DNA of 64,000 bases. Source: Solicoccozyma terricola. Its lineage: Eukaryota; Basidiomycota; Tremellomycetes; Filobasidiales; Piskurozymaceae. The DNA is taken from the NCBI GenBank assembly GCA_001600875.1, contig BCLD01000003.1, positions 32,082-96,081 of the forward strand, read 5' to 3'. Each line of letters begins with the position of its first letter. Position 1 is the first letter of the stretch. Shown piece by piece: positions 11,546-21,545 of this stretch. Position numbers and translations under genes: made by a program. The notes under the pieces are model-generated. The model searched no databases. It worked only from the letters and a program-made list of their open reading frames with translations, and was not told the DNA's origin.

Positions 11546-11702
11546 GTCTACTTTGGATCTTTTTGGTATTGATAGCGAAACAGATTCTGGCATTGAATCC
11601 ACCATGGATCACAATCGCGTAGTCAAAATGCAGAAGAGACCGTCAAGGATGGCAATTGGCCCTTTCCGGCCGACAATCTCTCTGCCTACGGTCAGTACGT
11701 TG
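11328..11702. repeat. Tandem partial duplication, about 105 bp
   Basis: Positions about 11328-11434 and 11601-11702 are nearly identical; both contain GACCGTCAAGGATGGCAATT followed by GGCCCTTTCCGGCCGACAAT. The first copy lies in the acidic ORF, the second in non-coding sequence behind it. Confidence 0.75.
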
Positions 11703-11809
11703 GGTTAGGCGATATTTGCCTGCGGTCTCTCATGCCGTGTGCTTCTTATTTCGCCCCCCCCCCTCCCCCCCGGCCGCGGCGGTTCTCCGACTGATAAAGT
11801 GCATCAGGC

Positions 11810-12817
11810 ATGACCCAAGCTTCGAACGTGACACCCACACGGCGCAGGCAATGGGGCAAGCTTTTCATTGCGTCTGCTGGCGGTTTGGTGGCCTCAGCCT
11901 TCGCAGCTCCGGTTCTCCTGGCAACCCTTCCAGTCACTGCTCCTATTTACGCTGCCATCATCCTGCCTAGCGTCGTCGCCGGCATGATTGGTGGTACGAC
12001 AACACAGGTTATTCGGAACGTTGTCAACGCGGAGCCGGTGGACAGCGTTCAAATCTCCCCAGGCAAATCCCAAGAGCTCTTTCGGGATGCCCTCCGAGCT
12101 TTGCTAGAGCCGACCCTGGGGTCCCTTATCGAAAGCATCATGGGCAATTGTGCCAGGACGACTTCAATCGCCTACGATATAACGGGAACCGCAAATGGGG
12201 CCTTTGGAGTTTTCGACAATCCTGTAGCGACAACGGGCGGAACCCTCAAGCTGGTTTTGCGCTTCGAAGTCACCATCAAGCCCAAGCCTGGTACAGTGCC
12301 GCGACCAGCTCACGAAGGCGTACCTGCACCACCGCTGCCTGTCTATAAAGACACGGTAAAAACGACATATGTTCTCCCACGGGCTTCTCCATCTTGGCGC
12401 GACGGCCTACTCTCCAGCGGTGCCTTAGGAGGGGCATTTGGGATGCTAGTTGGGATGCTAGGAGCTGCGGGAGAGGCGCTGTTGCCAGCTGCTTTTAGGG
12501 GATTTCACTTCATCCGGACAGTACCTGGAACGAAACTAGGCGTCTACGTCGGCGTACCTACTGCGGCTGGTACCGGGGCCGCTGCCACTCGTGGCTTACT
12601 CGAGACGGACTTAAACGAAACCTTCGCAACAATGGTGCAATTTTGTTGCGAAGCGACGACCGAATTCACTCAACTAATCAAGTGCGCTCAGCAAAACGAC
12701 GTAGGACTCGAGCTTCATGTTAAGTGCGGATATCGACAGGCGGCCATCCTGCAAGCGGCCCCGCTTCAGGTTGATGGTGATCTCGCTTGTCTGATGGAGA
12801 TGAATGAGCGGGTCTGA
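11810..12817 (+). CDS. Hypothetical membrane protein with glycine-zipper segments
   Basis: An intact single-exon frame of 335 codons. Residues about 17-60 form a long Ala/Gly/Val-rich hydrophobic stretch ('ASAGGLVASAFAAPVLLATL', then 'IILPSVVAGMIGG'). A second, near residues 200-225, has a GxxxGxxxG spacing ('GGAFGMLVGMLGAAG'). Between them lies a polar domain with 'TIKPKPG' and a Pro-rich linker; the C-terminal 80 residues are soluble and contain four Cys. Glycine zippers favour helix packing in membranes and occur in pore-forming and membrane-inserting proteins. No family is recognised, so a pore role is only a guess. It is preceded by a C-rich tract (11753-11771) and followed 95 bp later by telomere-like repeats. 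Confidence 0.6.
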   Translation: MTQASNVTPTRRRQWGKLFIASAGGLVASAFAAPVLLATLPVTAPIYAAIILPSVVAGMIGGTTTQVIRNVVNAEPVDSVQISPGKSQELFRDALRALLEPTLGSLIESIMGNCARTTSIAYDITGTANGAFGVFDNPVATTGGTLKLVLRFEVTIKPKPGTVPRPAHEGVPAPPLPVYKDTVKTTYVLPRASPSWRDGLLSSGALGGAFGMLVGMLGAAGEALLPAAFRGFHFIRTVPGTKLGVYVGVPTAAGTGAAATRGLLETDLNETFATMVQFCCEATTEFTQLIKCAQQNDVGLELHVKCGYRQAAILQAAPLQVDGDLACLMEMNERV

Positions 12818-12900
12818 CTTCTTCTGGCTGGAATTGTACCTTTACTTTTTCGGTGTGAAGCCAGAAATCCAGCGTCTCTCAGGATTTGGTGTAAGAGTCA

Positions 12901-12961
12901 GGCACTTTGTGCCGGTTAGAGGTTAGCGGTTAGCGGTTAGGGGTTAGGGGGTTAGGGGTTA
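12901..12961. repeat. Interstitial telomere-like repeat with hairpin
   Basis: After a small hairpin (GGCACTTTGTGCC, 12901-12913) come about seven degenerate units of the type GGTTAG followed by 0-3 further G or a substitution (GGTTAGAGGTTAGCGG..GGGGTTAGGGGG). Telomeres of Cryptococcus-like fungi are TTAGGGGG-type. An internal array implies a past chromosome end, healing event or subtelomeric exchange. Confidence 0.65.
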
Positions 12962-13777
12962 TGTCGTACACGACAGGGCAGCGCACCGCCACATGAAAAC
13001 AGTGAAAGGGTTCTCTCGTTTGTGCTGTTCCTATCTATCGCGGGCAATAGCTGAGCGGTAGCTGACCCCCAGCCGGCAAGGCCCTTTTCAAACTAGGTCA
13101 TGGCATCAGCGACTTTATCGTTCCGCGGCAGGACGACTGGGAAGCTAAGAGTTGTCGGTTGAGCGTCTTTGGTATAATGCAGCTTTGAAAATATCCTCTC
13201 GGTGATACGCTGTAGCATGAATAGACTGCATGGAAAATGTTGATCTCGACGTGATAAATATGGACTCGACGTGAGCCAAAAGCGTTGTGTGACTGGGGTC
13301 TCGATTGCCAACTCTAAGAGTAAAAACAGAGCGGGGAGGAGGCAAACCGACGTTGTAGAGGTTGTTCCACCAGCACCTTGAATCGTTGCCACCCATACCG
13401 GCGTTCCGCTCGCAAGCACACGGAGCTCCTGTATACCTACCTACCTACCTACCTCTGCGACCTCCCAGGCCTCGAACTCTCTTGCATGGATGTCCGAATG
13501 TGGGTCAATGCCTTCAGGTATTCTTCGGTGAGCAGAGGTAAGCTTTATTCTAGAAACTTGAGCGTATCTACCTCCCGCACGTCCCCAAACCGTCAACGGC
13601 TGTGAACGTATTCGATCGACAAGCTCTCGACTGTCCACCCTACGTCAAAGTTAGAGAGCCATTGAATCGAAGGGTTGGCGATGTAGCATTTATGCAGGGA
13701 TCCTAGGTGACAGACCCACCGAGTTAGTTCACTTACGAACTGTAGACAAGAACACTTCATCGTGAGATGGTGCGAGT
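12962..13777. other. Intergenic stretch with a (TACC)n microsatellite
   Basis: Contains a TACC tetranucleotide run at about 13435-13454. A 108-codon minus-strand frame (13093-13419) is Ser/Thr- and Leu-rich but has no recognised motif. Nothing else is supported. Confidence 0.4.
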
Positions 13778-14231
13778 TTGAACACTGCCGCACATGAAGA
13801 GTGTTGGAACTGTTACAAGACTGGCCATTTCGCTCGAGACTGTTGGGCACCCAAGAATGATGCAAGCAACAAGAAATTCGAGCGATCTAAGCAGAGGTTT
13901 GGAAGGCCCAAGCCAAAGAATTATCAGCAAGAAGATTCAAGCTCAGACAAAGACGATGCCATGACCACTCAGAGCGAAGATACAGTCGCACGGGCATGTA
14001 CTGTCTTCAACAAATCGATGTCAACCCCGTCGAAATGGCTCTGGGATGAAGATTATGGCATGGCAAGCAATGCCAAGGACGAACATAATGAGGATCAGTG
14101 TGACACATCACAAGAATCAGCGATCCATCAACACTCCTCTTGTAAACACCAACTCAAACCCCCATCTCGGCACCCACATCGTTCAAACTCACAACTGGAC
14201 AATACTGTTGGAACTGACAGTCGAGAGGGGC
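13778..14231 (+). mobile_element. Copia Gag fragment joined to 3' LTR
   Basis: The knuckle 'CWNCYKTGHFARDC' and the following 'RPKPKNYQQED' match the minus-strand copies at 8.8 and 38.25 kb. After about 150 codons the frame runs straight into the polypurine tract and LTR start (14220-14232), so protease, integrase and reverse transcriptase are all deleted. Confidence 0.7.
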
Positions 14232-14289
14232 TGTTGGAAATGACATAGCGCCCGGAATTCCTAATCAGTAGTTCGGACTGCTTTTTAGT
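14232..14289 (+). mobile_element. Copia LTR 5' end fragment, family 1
   Basis: TGTTGGAAATGACATAGCGC follows GTCGAGAGGGGC, the same boundary as at 8210. Similarity ends after the shared GACTGCTTTTTAG. Confidence 0.55.
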
Positions 14290-14489
14290 GAAGAAGTTAC
14301 ATTCGTAACAGATGTGATAACGTTGAGGGGAAGTCGACAGAGAGGGTGCCGAAGAGATGATGGTGAGGAATGGGGTGTAGATGAAGAGTCAATTCGGAAG
14401 AGGGTAGCTAGTCCTAGAGCCGATCGAAAGAGTGTGTGATGCGCAGACGATATATATTCCGTCAGACTTGGTCTCATACAAGGTGAAGA

Positions 14490-15120
14490 AGGGAAAGGTC
14501 AAGCCGACTGGTCGGGGAGACTTCCTTAAGTAGATCTAGCTACGTGAGATAAACAGAGAAAAAGAGATAGAGGGATAGAGAGACAGCAAGGCAATCGGGA
14601 GAAGATGGCTTCCAGCGATGAACCAATTGTCAGGTGCTGGTCGTTCCTCGTTCTAGTTAGCAGCTATCGGACTATTTGTAATACGATAATAGTATGGAAG
14701 GCTAAGTCGGAAAGGACTTCAATGACTGTATGTGGGATCCTATGCAAGTTAGTTTCAGATCCACCTTCTACTCACTATATCTGTAATCAATACGACGATG
14801 TATCTGATGTATGTCCGATAGTCGAGGTAGCGAGCCTTGTATCAAGGGGTACGATCGGAGAATCAAGTGGATGAGGCAGGTGTATGTTGTGGAATGATAA
14901 TCTCAGAGTGTGAGTTACAAAGAGGGAAAGGGGAGCCTTAAGGGCTCACATTTATAGTCAAAGTAAGTGGCAAGAACAAAGAGAAGGAAGTGTCGATGTT
15001 CTAAAAGTCGCTAGAGAGGGAAGAGGTGTGGGAGGAGAGGAAAAGCTACGTCGGAGCGATGTAGGTACATCGAGCCGTTCGTTGGTGTATCGAGGTGAAG
15101 TCTGATGTACTGATCCGATG
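14490..15120 (-). mobile_element. Degenerate LTR-like repeat, inverted partner of 29.2-29.7 kb
   Basis: The reverse complement of this segment aligns along its length with 29200-29700. Shared blocks include the CTTTGTTCTTGCCACTTACT / TATAAA-like / CTCCTTTCCCTC series and a GAACGACCAGCACCT end. The TATA-like block and length suggest an old LTR; the copies differ by many substitutions. A third scrap near 23.17-23.31 kb shares AAGAACGACCAGCACC. Confidence 0.5.
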
Positions 15121-15157
15121 TTGCTGGGTCGAGAGAGGGTTGGTGCATCGAGCCGGT

Positions 15158-15267
15158 GTGGAAACGAAGATCGTTTGCCTCCTGCATCCTCTGCTATGCT
15201 CCGCTGCCAGGCATTGCAAAGCTATGCTTGGGTATCAACCATAGCACAGTATTCGCCACTTCCAACA
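15158..15267 (-). mobile_element. LTR edge fragment, family 2
   Basis: Direct repeat of 4742-4862. On the minus strand it starts TGTTGGAAGTGGCGAATACT after a short A/G-rich run (CAAACAACGGGGT). Confidence 0.5.
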
Positions 15268-16164
15268 ACCCCGTTGTTTGAGTTTTTGTCATTTCTGAAA
15301 CAGCGTGATCGACCGGTAGCTCCTTCACTGTGCCATTGTTCCATCGGGGGATTCTGATGCATATACAAGAGTGTCAAGACTGCTTCTTCGTCCAAAAGGT
15401 CAATGCTTCTGCCCTCGTTGGCTCTGAAGAAGCTATCAGGCAATGTGTATCATAGGAGAAGAGAATAGGCAGGGGTTGAGGGACTAATAGCAGCTTCCAC
15501 TATCGGCTCAGAATAAGTCCACCTAGCAGATGTTATAATCACACTAAGTCTTTCATAATATTGCTCCCTCCTCCAAATGAGGAATTCAACTAGTTCTTCT
15601 TCTTTTTTATACCGCTGCATCCCTCTACGGATCCTACGACCTGCGCAGCTGATCTCGCGTAGTAATGAGATCCAGAATAAAGCAGCTACGTAGTTAATTG
15701 TTGCAATCATGTAAGTATGAGGTTCTCGATCAAGTCCTTCAATTTTTGTTGAATATCAGCACTCTTCACGTGTCTAGGTTATCATGGCAACGTCGCATCC
15801 ATGTCAACTGCTTTACTCGTCTCACAACCAAATGGGCTCTCTTCTCTTCAACATCACTATAGTTGCTGAAGCAGAGATCCCAGGGAGGCTCTCTTGTAAC
15901 TATTCTATAACATCACTATAGTTGCTGAGGCAGAGATCCCAGTTCATTCCTCTCAACAATTTTCATATAAGGCCGAAGGGGGAAAATTCGACTGTTATAT
16001 AAGTTACAAAGCAGCCCAAAGGAACTGAAAACTTCAGGATAGATACCCTGTACCTGTACCAATCCGTCCATGTCTTCAGAACATCCTTGTGTGACTGGAG
16101 TTAAACTGGTGGTGATGAATTTACCCATGCTTAAAGCCCTTCGGTGAAAGTGCGATTTGCTGGA
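15268..16164. other. Intergenic stretch with a 34-bp direct repeat
   Basis: AACATCACTATAGTTGCTGA followed by (A/G)GCAGAGATCCCAG occurs at 15849-15882 and 15908-15941. The CGTGTCTAGGTTATCATGGC motif shared with 24.6 kb lies near 15770-15790. No gene is recognised. Confidence 0.45.
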
Positions 16165-16500
16165 AGGTTCAAGCACTGGATCACGTTCAACGAGGTGAGC
16201 TCCTTGATGGAGCTGGAGCTTGTTTGAGAGAAATATTATTCCCCGGGCGACGGCCCTTCATCGTACTTCGAAACTCCTCGATTGGTTTATATCCCGACTT
16301 TAACTGGAAGACCGATGTATTCACGTAAGTTCTTGTGCATTATTTATCACTTAGGAGTCCGGTAATCAAGCAGATCCCAGCCATCCCCGAGCAATGGTAC
16401 TCTCACACGCGAAGGCTATCGACGTCTTCCGGTGCAAATTCCAGCCTACCAACGGCGGGATGATTGGTATCACCATAGGGAAACTCTGACCAAGGAGTAT
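16165..16500 (+). pseudogene. GH1 beta-glucosidase fragment (N-terminal half)
   Basis: 'KHWITFNE' at about 16173-16196 is the acid/base block of family 1 glycosidases, directly followed by a GTGAGC donor. Further on, 'HAKAIDVFRCKFQPTNGG' and 'MIGITIG' at about 16408-16480 are the next conserved blocks. The frame is then lost. This piece ends just where the fragment at 1405-1745 begins in the normal protein order, so the two may come from one ancestral gene or two related copies. Confidence 0.6.
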
Positions 16501-16719
16501 GCACCGAATGCTTGGAAGGCGATGTGTAAGTCGAGGGCGGGCGGGCGGGGAGGGTGATCGACCTCCTGGCTTACCGAATTTCTGTTACATCTGACCAGCC
16601 GAACTGGTTGGGGGGGAAGGATCGCATAGATACAGGCCTCTTTACAAATCAGGTCACAGCCTCATACCTCTCCCCTCATAACCACTTAATGACGCTTCCT
16701 CTGTCCGATAGTTTGGATG

Positions 16720-17060
16720 CTGTGAAGGGCGGAATTAATGATTGATGAGGGTTACTTTCTCATTTCGTCCTGTGCGAGGTGGAGAGTGATGATCGGTGGG
16801 CTAATAAATATTTTTGGAATAACAGGTTAACAGCACCATTGTTGATAACACCTGGGTTATCGCTCACTCCCATCATACCATCCACGGCAGGTCAAGACAG
16901 GGGCGATGGGGATGCTGCTGATTTACATCAAGGTTCTGGGGTGGGAGAAATTGTTATTTTTGAGAGAAATGGAAGAGTATGGAGGCCTTGACGTTGTTAG
17001 GAGAGTCGAGGATCATCTTGGTCTTACTTAATATTGTACGTTTTGGAGATTGCACCTGGA
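16720..17060 (+). repeat. Degenerate duplicate of the 40.44-40.73 kb segment
   Basis: Blocks such as CGGTGGGCTAA, AACACCTGGGTTATC / AACACCTTGGATATC, GATTTACATC and GAGGATCATCTTGGTCTTAC / AAGGATCGTTTTGGTCTTAC appear in the same order at 40440-40730. The right-hand copy leads into an alpha/beta-hydrolase C-terminus; this one does not. Confidence 0.55.
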
Positions 17061-17362
17061 GCAACGTCGGAGAACTCACTCGAAACAAAAGTGGTAGCGC
17101 ACATCTTTTTTCAAGGCAAAGACCAATTCCGCGAACTTCTTCGTTCAGTCAGGGTGATCGTTCCCTCAGCGCCATCAGATACGATGCCGATGTTGAAAAG
17201 GTTAACGATAACTTCATTACGCCTAAGCTCCAGCTCAAGGGCAAAGACATGCAGCTTCGAATCAAGCGTGAGAGCGAAATGAAGAGGGCAGCTGAGATTC
17301 CTCAGCATTCACCCGGTTCGGACTCAAACTCGGCAATGTCTGGCGAGTCTTATGACATATAA
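17061..17362 (+). CDS. Unrecognised ORF, possible gene remnant
   Basis: A frame ending at 17362 encodes a polar, charged tail ('KLQLKGKDMQLRIKRESEM', 'HSPGSDSNSAMSGESYDI'). A neighbouring frame before about 17180 also looks coding, so an intron (GTGATC..CATCAG, about 17155-17179) may join them. No family is recognised and no start is visible. Confidence 0.3.
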
Positions 17363-17652
17363 CAACACCTGCGTGCGACGTCAGCTCTAGTCTTTCCAGC
17401 ATTTTCCTAGAGCGGGAATCGCTCGAGAAATCCGTCGACACACCCAGTGTTATCCTGGGGCAGGGTGAAGGATGTCAACGTGCTGGCTGTGTAGAAGGTT
17501 CGTCTGTCGTGTCAGGAATATTACGTACGCGCGCAGCAAGGGGACCTGTAGTCTGTGTGGCCATCTTGTATATCCTTTGAATGCATCGGCGTCGTCGCAA
17601 CTCTTTTCGTTGCGGTGGGCGGCAAAAACATTGATGGGATCCGCCGTCATCT

Positions 17653-17977
17653 TGTTGAATAGAGACGCATCCGGTCATAGAACGATAGGCAACTGGACTC
17701 AAGATGGACAGAAGATTGGAAACAGGAAGCTCTCAAGGACTGGTCTGAGACCAAAGGAATTGAAACAGGGAAACAATGGATCTCAGTGCATTCCATTCTT
17801 ATCGGTCAACAACACTATTGGTGACTTCCGCAGAAGGGTAACCGACTTCTCTGTTGTTCTAAAGCCACTCCTGCATCTATCTATAGGTCAGGGTGAGCGA
17901 GCTAGAGATCGTTGTTGTATTGAAGAAGCACCCTTATCCAATACTTTCACCTGCCTACAACCTTCTGCTATTCCACA
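17653..17977 (+). mobile_element. Solo Copia LTR, family 3
   Basis: Aligns with the reverse complement of 39987-40290, the LTR upstream of the 38.4-39.9 kb gag. Shared blocks include GGCAACTGGACTCAAGATGG, GGGAAACAATGGATCTCAGT, AGGGTAACCGACTTCTCT and ACTTTCACCTGCCTACAACC. It ends in CCACA. No matching target-site duplication was found. A TATA-like CTATCTATAG lies inside. Confidence 0.65.
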
Positions 17978-18485
17978 ATTTCGGCAGTTGATCGGCAGCA
18001 CGTCCCTCGATGTAAGTAAGTGGGTCGAATTATCATCATGGCGCAAGAACCGTTTGAGCGCCTCTCGAACTGGCGGACGGTGTGGCGATAACTTCGCTTC
18101 CCAATCATATATTACCGGAGGCAGATCCACCGTTTGCTTTTCCACTTCCCATGCAAACAACATACTCCCTCTTCTTGCATCGCTTGTGTGCCACATCGAT
18201 TTTACTTGACAGGTGTTACGTTGAAACCAGAGAGAAAGGATTGAGCGATAGATATCAATTAGGTAAGTACGTCTTGTCCTTCCCGTGATATTATCCAGTC
18301 ACAACATGACTGCTATCCACTGCAGATTCATACTCGTATATTTCCCAGCCCAATCCAACTCCCATCTCTCTACTCGGCTCGATATCCACTGATACCTCCT
18401 CCTCTGCTCATGATCCGTCCGTTTAGGGGGAAGTTTTCGGGTGAGCTCACGTCCCTTGATGAAAACTTTGGATTCCCTTACTGAT
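17978..18485. other. Intergenic stretch
   Basis: A minus-strand frame ('VDLPPVIYDWEAKLSP..') is open between about 18150 and 17990 but has no recognised motif. Nothing else is seen. Confidence 0.35.
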
Positions 18486-18969
18486 TCATATTCTCCCCGG
18501 TAGCTCTTTGAACCGTAGACTACATCCGGAAGCTACACTCGCATTAGCTTTTATTAGGGTTAGCCTAAGTCGACCTCCTCTCTCCTGTAAAATACTACTC
18601 CCATATTCTGCAGTCCTCATCCACACGCTGTGACCCTCTCCCTCCTGCGCTGCATGCAATGCCGTAGAGGACATGGCATCGTGTGAGGCCACCTGTCGCT
18701 CCAGATCAAACTCTCCCAAGGCCTCCGCCGTCGCTGATCCACTCGCAGACATCGAGTAGACCTCCCTGCTGCAGAACACGGTCGAACATCGTAACGTCTG
18801 AGGCGGTCAACCCCCCATCGGCCATCAGGCCTTCTAGTTGACCGAGTGCGTCCTCCAGGATCGCTTGCGTGTCGAGAGTCGGGTCCACCTGTTGGGGGAC
18901 GATGTGCTGCATTACGTCGTGAGTGGCGCTGTCGCGAAGACGTCTGACCAAGTCGGCATATCGGCTCAT
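18486..18969 (-). CDS. Hypothetical protein, frame uncertain
   Basis: Starts at ATG 18969 with a good coding stretch ('MSRYADLVRRLRDSATHDVM', 'GQLEGLMADGGLTASDVTMF'). This frame stops at 18706. The neighbouring frame (18779-18486) continues with an equally coding-like sequence ('DLERQVASHDAMSSTALHAA'), so a small intron or a frameshift near 18760-18740 is likely. Promoter-side sequence contains CTATTTAACCG about 100 bp upstream. No family is recognised. Confidence 0.35.
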
Positions 18970-19351
18970 TGTTGGTACGGTCTGTCGCCGTCGATAGCAA
19001 ATGGACTAGAAAGAGGTGTGTGGTTGAGCACCTGGCCGGCGTGTTGCAGAGACCGCCTGAGTGAGCTATTTAACCGTAGAAAGGAGAACAAGGGGACAGG
19101 AGGACAAGAAAAGGAGCAAACATGTGCTCTTGGCTGCAAACACAAATGCGCCCCAGAGGCGGCATAGAAACACCGCTTCAGGATGCAAAACACAACCTGA
19201 TGGAAGCTGTGGGAAGAGCTCGAGGTCGAGAAGGCAGTTTCAGTGGCGAAACCGAATCTTCCTTTGAATCTTCCTTTGGAACCCGCTTCCGCCTTCCGTG
19301 CTCACTTGTAGCTTCCGCCATTAGCCACTTTTGCCCAAATGGCTTCCCCGC

Positions 19352-19358
19352 ATATAAA
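19352..19358 (+). promoter_or_regulatory. TATA-like box of the 19443 gene
   Basis: ATATAAA lies 85-90 bp before the ATG of the six-exon gene, a plausible spacing for a fungal core promoter. Confidence 0.4.
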
Positions 19359-19442
19359 CAGTCGCAGCTTCCAACTCATACTACCTCGTAGTGCCTTCAT
19401 AGCTCCCTGACTTCCACTTGACCAAGTAAAGCGCCCACAGCT

Positions 19443-20774
19443 ATGGCGCCAAGGGACATATACACGCACCGTCTCGGCAAGCTTGAGATAGGATATCCCC
19501 TTTTAGAGCACTCGACCGCTGAACTTGGTGACATCGGATTTATCAACAGGTCTGGCGGATTCATGAAGCTTTACAATGTTGCAAAGCCACCGAGGGAAAA
19601 GAATGCACCCCCATCCCGGGCACTCAAGTTTACCCCTCCGGTCCGGCTTGAGGATTCAGCTCAACATGTGAGTATGAAAAGAACCTGTATGAAACGCTAT
19701 GCATGGTGCAATCAGACGCTGCACAGGTCACGCGTGACTCTGCGATAGGAGGTAAAGCTGGAGGTGCAGCTGTACGTAGCATAATTTCTTCTTGTACCAA
19801 AAGCTATCGGGGGAGATGCAGAGTCGTTGAACCCTCCAAGCAACAGTCCTCAAGTACCCGTCGGGGGGAAATTGGCATTCCATAACGTCCAATCAAAACA
19901 AGTGATTATCGTCATGAAGAACCAAATGCGGCGGGGCATTCAGGAGATTGGAGACCTCAAGAAGTACTTCGAAGATTATCTGCCATGGATCAAGCGGACA
20001 TACCAAAGGCGGTGAGCCTGCCATAGTGCCCGGTCCCAAACTCGCCTCGCTAATTGTTGGCCGCTCTCACTGATTGGGCCTCAAGCGAGGATTTTTCTGA
20101 TCGGGACTTGTGTCTCGTCACGGGGAGCAGGGAAGCGGCTTATTACTCCATCGCTGTCAATGATAAACGTGCCACGACTCCCTCCATCTCCTTCGAGGTG
20201 TACAACGTGGTCGAGGGCGGGTTCTGGGGGAACTGGGAAAATACTACCATGTACAACGAGACAAGCCTCCACAACAATGGTGAGGGGGAGTTCATCCGAG
20301 GATAACTTCCATTCTCGTGCGGAGCTGTTGACTATTCTTCCCCGACTTAGGACTACCGATCACGGATGATGGTACGTCTTATCTTACGATTCTTTTGACG
20401 ATAGAACATGTCTAAATTCGTGCCCAATTACTTCTCGTGAAGTCAACGATGTGCCGCGCAAGGCGGTCTTTATCAAGAGGATCGCTTTGAAGCGTCACCA
20501 CATCTTTGGATTCGAGCCTGACGAGTTACTCGGGGAGCGCAGGGAGAACACTAGATACTCCGAGGAGGACTTCACCGAGGACGAAAATCCGGCCGACGAC
20601 AAAGATCCCGACTTGGACTCCGAGCCCGAAGAACCAAACCCGTCTGAAGAGCAGAGTCAGTTCGAGGAGGCAAAGCAGTCCGAAGGCCAGACAGTGCAGC
20701 CCGACGAAAAGAAGCATTCTGACGAGATGCAGCGGTCCAATGAGAAACGACAGTCCGACCTTATGACTCTTTAA
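19443..20774 (+). CDS. Hypothetical protein of a basidiomycete-type family, six exons, intact
   Basis: Exons 19443-19667, 19727-19771, 19824-20011, 20086-20279, 20351-20371 and 20443-20774 sum to 1005 nt and give an unbroken 334-codon frame with GT-AG borders and matching phases. Order: 'RLGKLEIGYPLLEHS', 'LGDIGFINRSGGFMKLYNV', a 'VGGKLAFHNVQ' and 'RGIQEIGDLKKYFEDYL' helical block, 'DLCLVTGSREAAYYSI', 'GGFWGNW', 'VPRKAVFIKRIALKR', then a highly acidic tail with Pro-Ser-Glu repeats. I recall this pattern (GY.L, GDVGFI, F..LFN, LVTG, VFIR) from abundant uncharacterised basidiomycete proteins. Its function is unknown. The 21-nt exon 5 is unusually small. The mitochondrial insert starts about 45 bp after the stop. 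Confidence 0.7.
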
Positions 20775-20821
20775 TTACTAACGTTGTCGTCATCCGAATA
20801 ATCTCCTCGTCAGACGTAACA

Positions 20822-21537
20822 ACAGGCTACTTTTACTGAATCCCAATTAGTTGATAAACAAATAGGAGTAATAAAAGTAGTCAGTAGTACGAAATATAAG
20901 GAGATTCCATCAATTCCAATATGGAAATGACAGAACTTGGATTGTCCAGCTCTAATTCTAGTAGCTATTGCATTCCCNTCATTCAAACTACTTTATCTTA
21001 TGGATGAAGTAATTTCTCCTTCAATGACTATTAAAGTAGTNGGACACCAATGGTACTGGACTTACCAATACAGTGACTTCGTTAACGACGATGGTGACAG
21101 TATTGAATTCGACAGCTATATGGTNCCAGAAACTGACCTAGAAGAAGGACAATTACGACTACTTGAAGTAGATAACCGAGTTGTTGTACCAGTAGATACA
21201 CACATTCGATTCATTGTAACAGGTGCTGATGTAATTCACGATTTCGCTGTTCCATCATTAGGACTTAAAATCGATTGTACACCAGGTCGACTAAACCAAA
21301 CATCTGTATTAGTTCAACGAGAAGGAACATTCTATGGACAATGTAGTGAACTTGAATTCTTGTACAAATTGATATTGTGCTGCGCTTCTATCAAATTCAC
21401 CCCATATAACAATAGATGGGATAAAGTCAATCATTGCAGTAGCTAAAGCAATTCGTTTCATACGAGAATCACCAGCGACAGTTCCTTCCGCAATGGGGAG
21501 AAGAGCTAGTGAATGAACCCCAATAATTGGAATTACT
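20822..21537. other. Nuclear mitochondrial insert (NUMT): nad4 interrupted by cox2
   Basis: Plus strand 20941-21352 encodes about 137 codons of cytochrome oxidase subunit 2 ('SFKLLYLMDEVISPSMTIKV', 'HQWYWTYQYSDFV', 'GQLRLLEV', 'TPGRLNQTS', 'GQCSEL'), cut inside the gene at both ends. The flanks read on the minus strand as two consecutive pieces of nad4: 21536-21357 ('[20 protein letters not shown]', 'QYQFVQEF') and 20935-20822 ('FHIGIDGISLYFVLLTTFIT'). So nad4 is split by an antiparallel cox2 piece. AT content is higher than around it, and three N fall at third codon positions. It cannot be expressed as a mitochondrial gene here. Confidence 0.85.
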
Positions 21538-21545
21538 GACGTGCA

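Noticed and set aside
17472..18209. A 245-codon plus-strand open frame
   Set aside because: Its middle third is the solo LTR, and its codons show no conserved pattern; it is open by chance.
21350..21362. GAATTC at the cox2/nad4 junction as a cloning scar
   Set aside because: GAATTC is partly explained by the nad4 codons themselves, and the other junction has no such site. Chimeric assembly remains possible and is noted in the NUMT finding.
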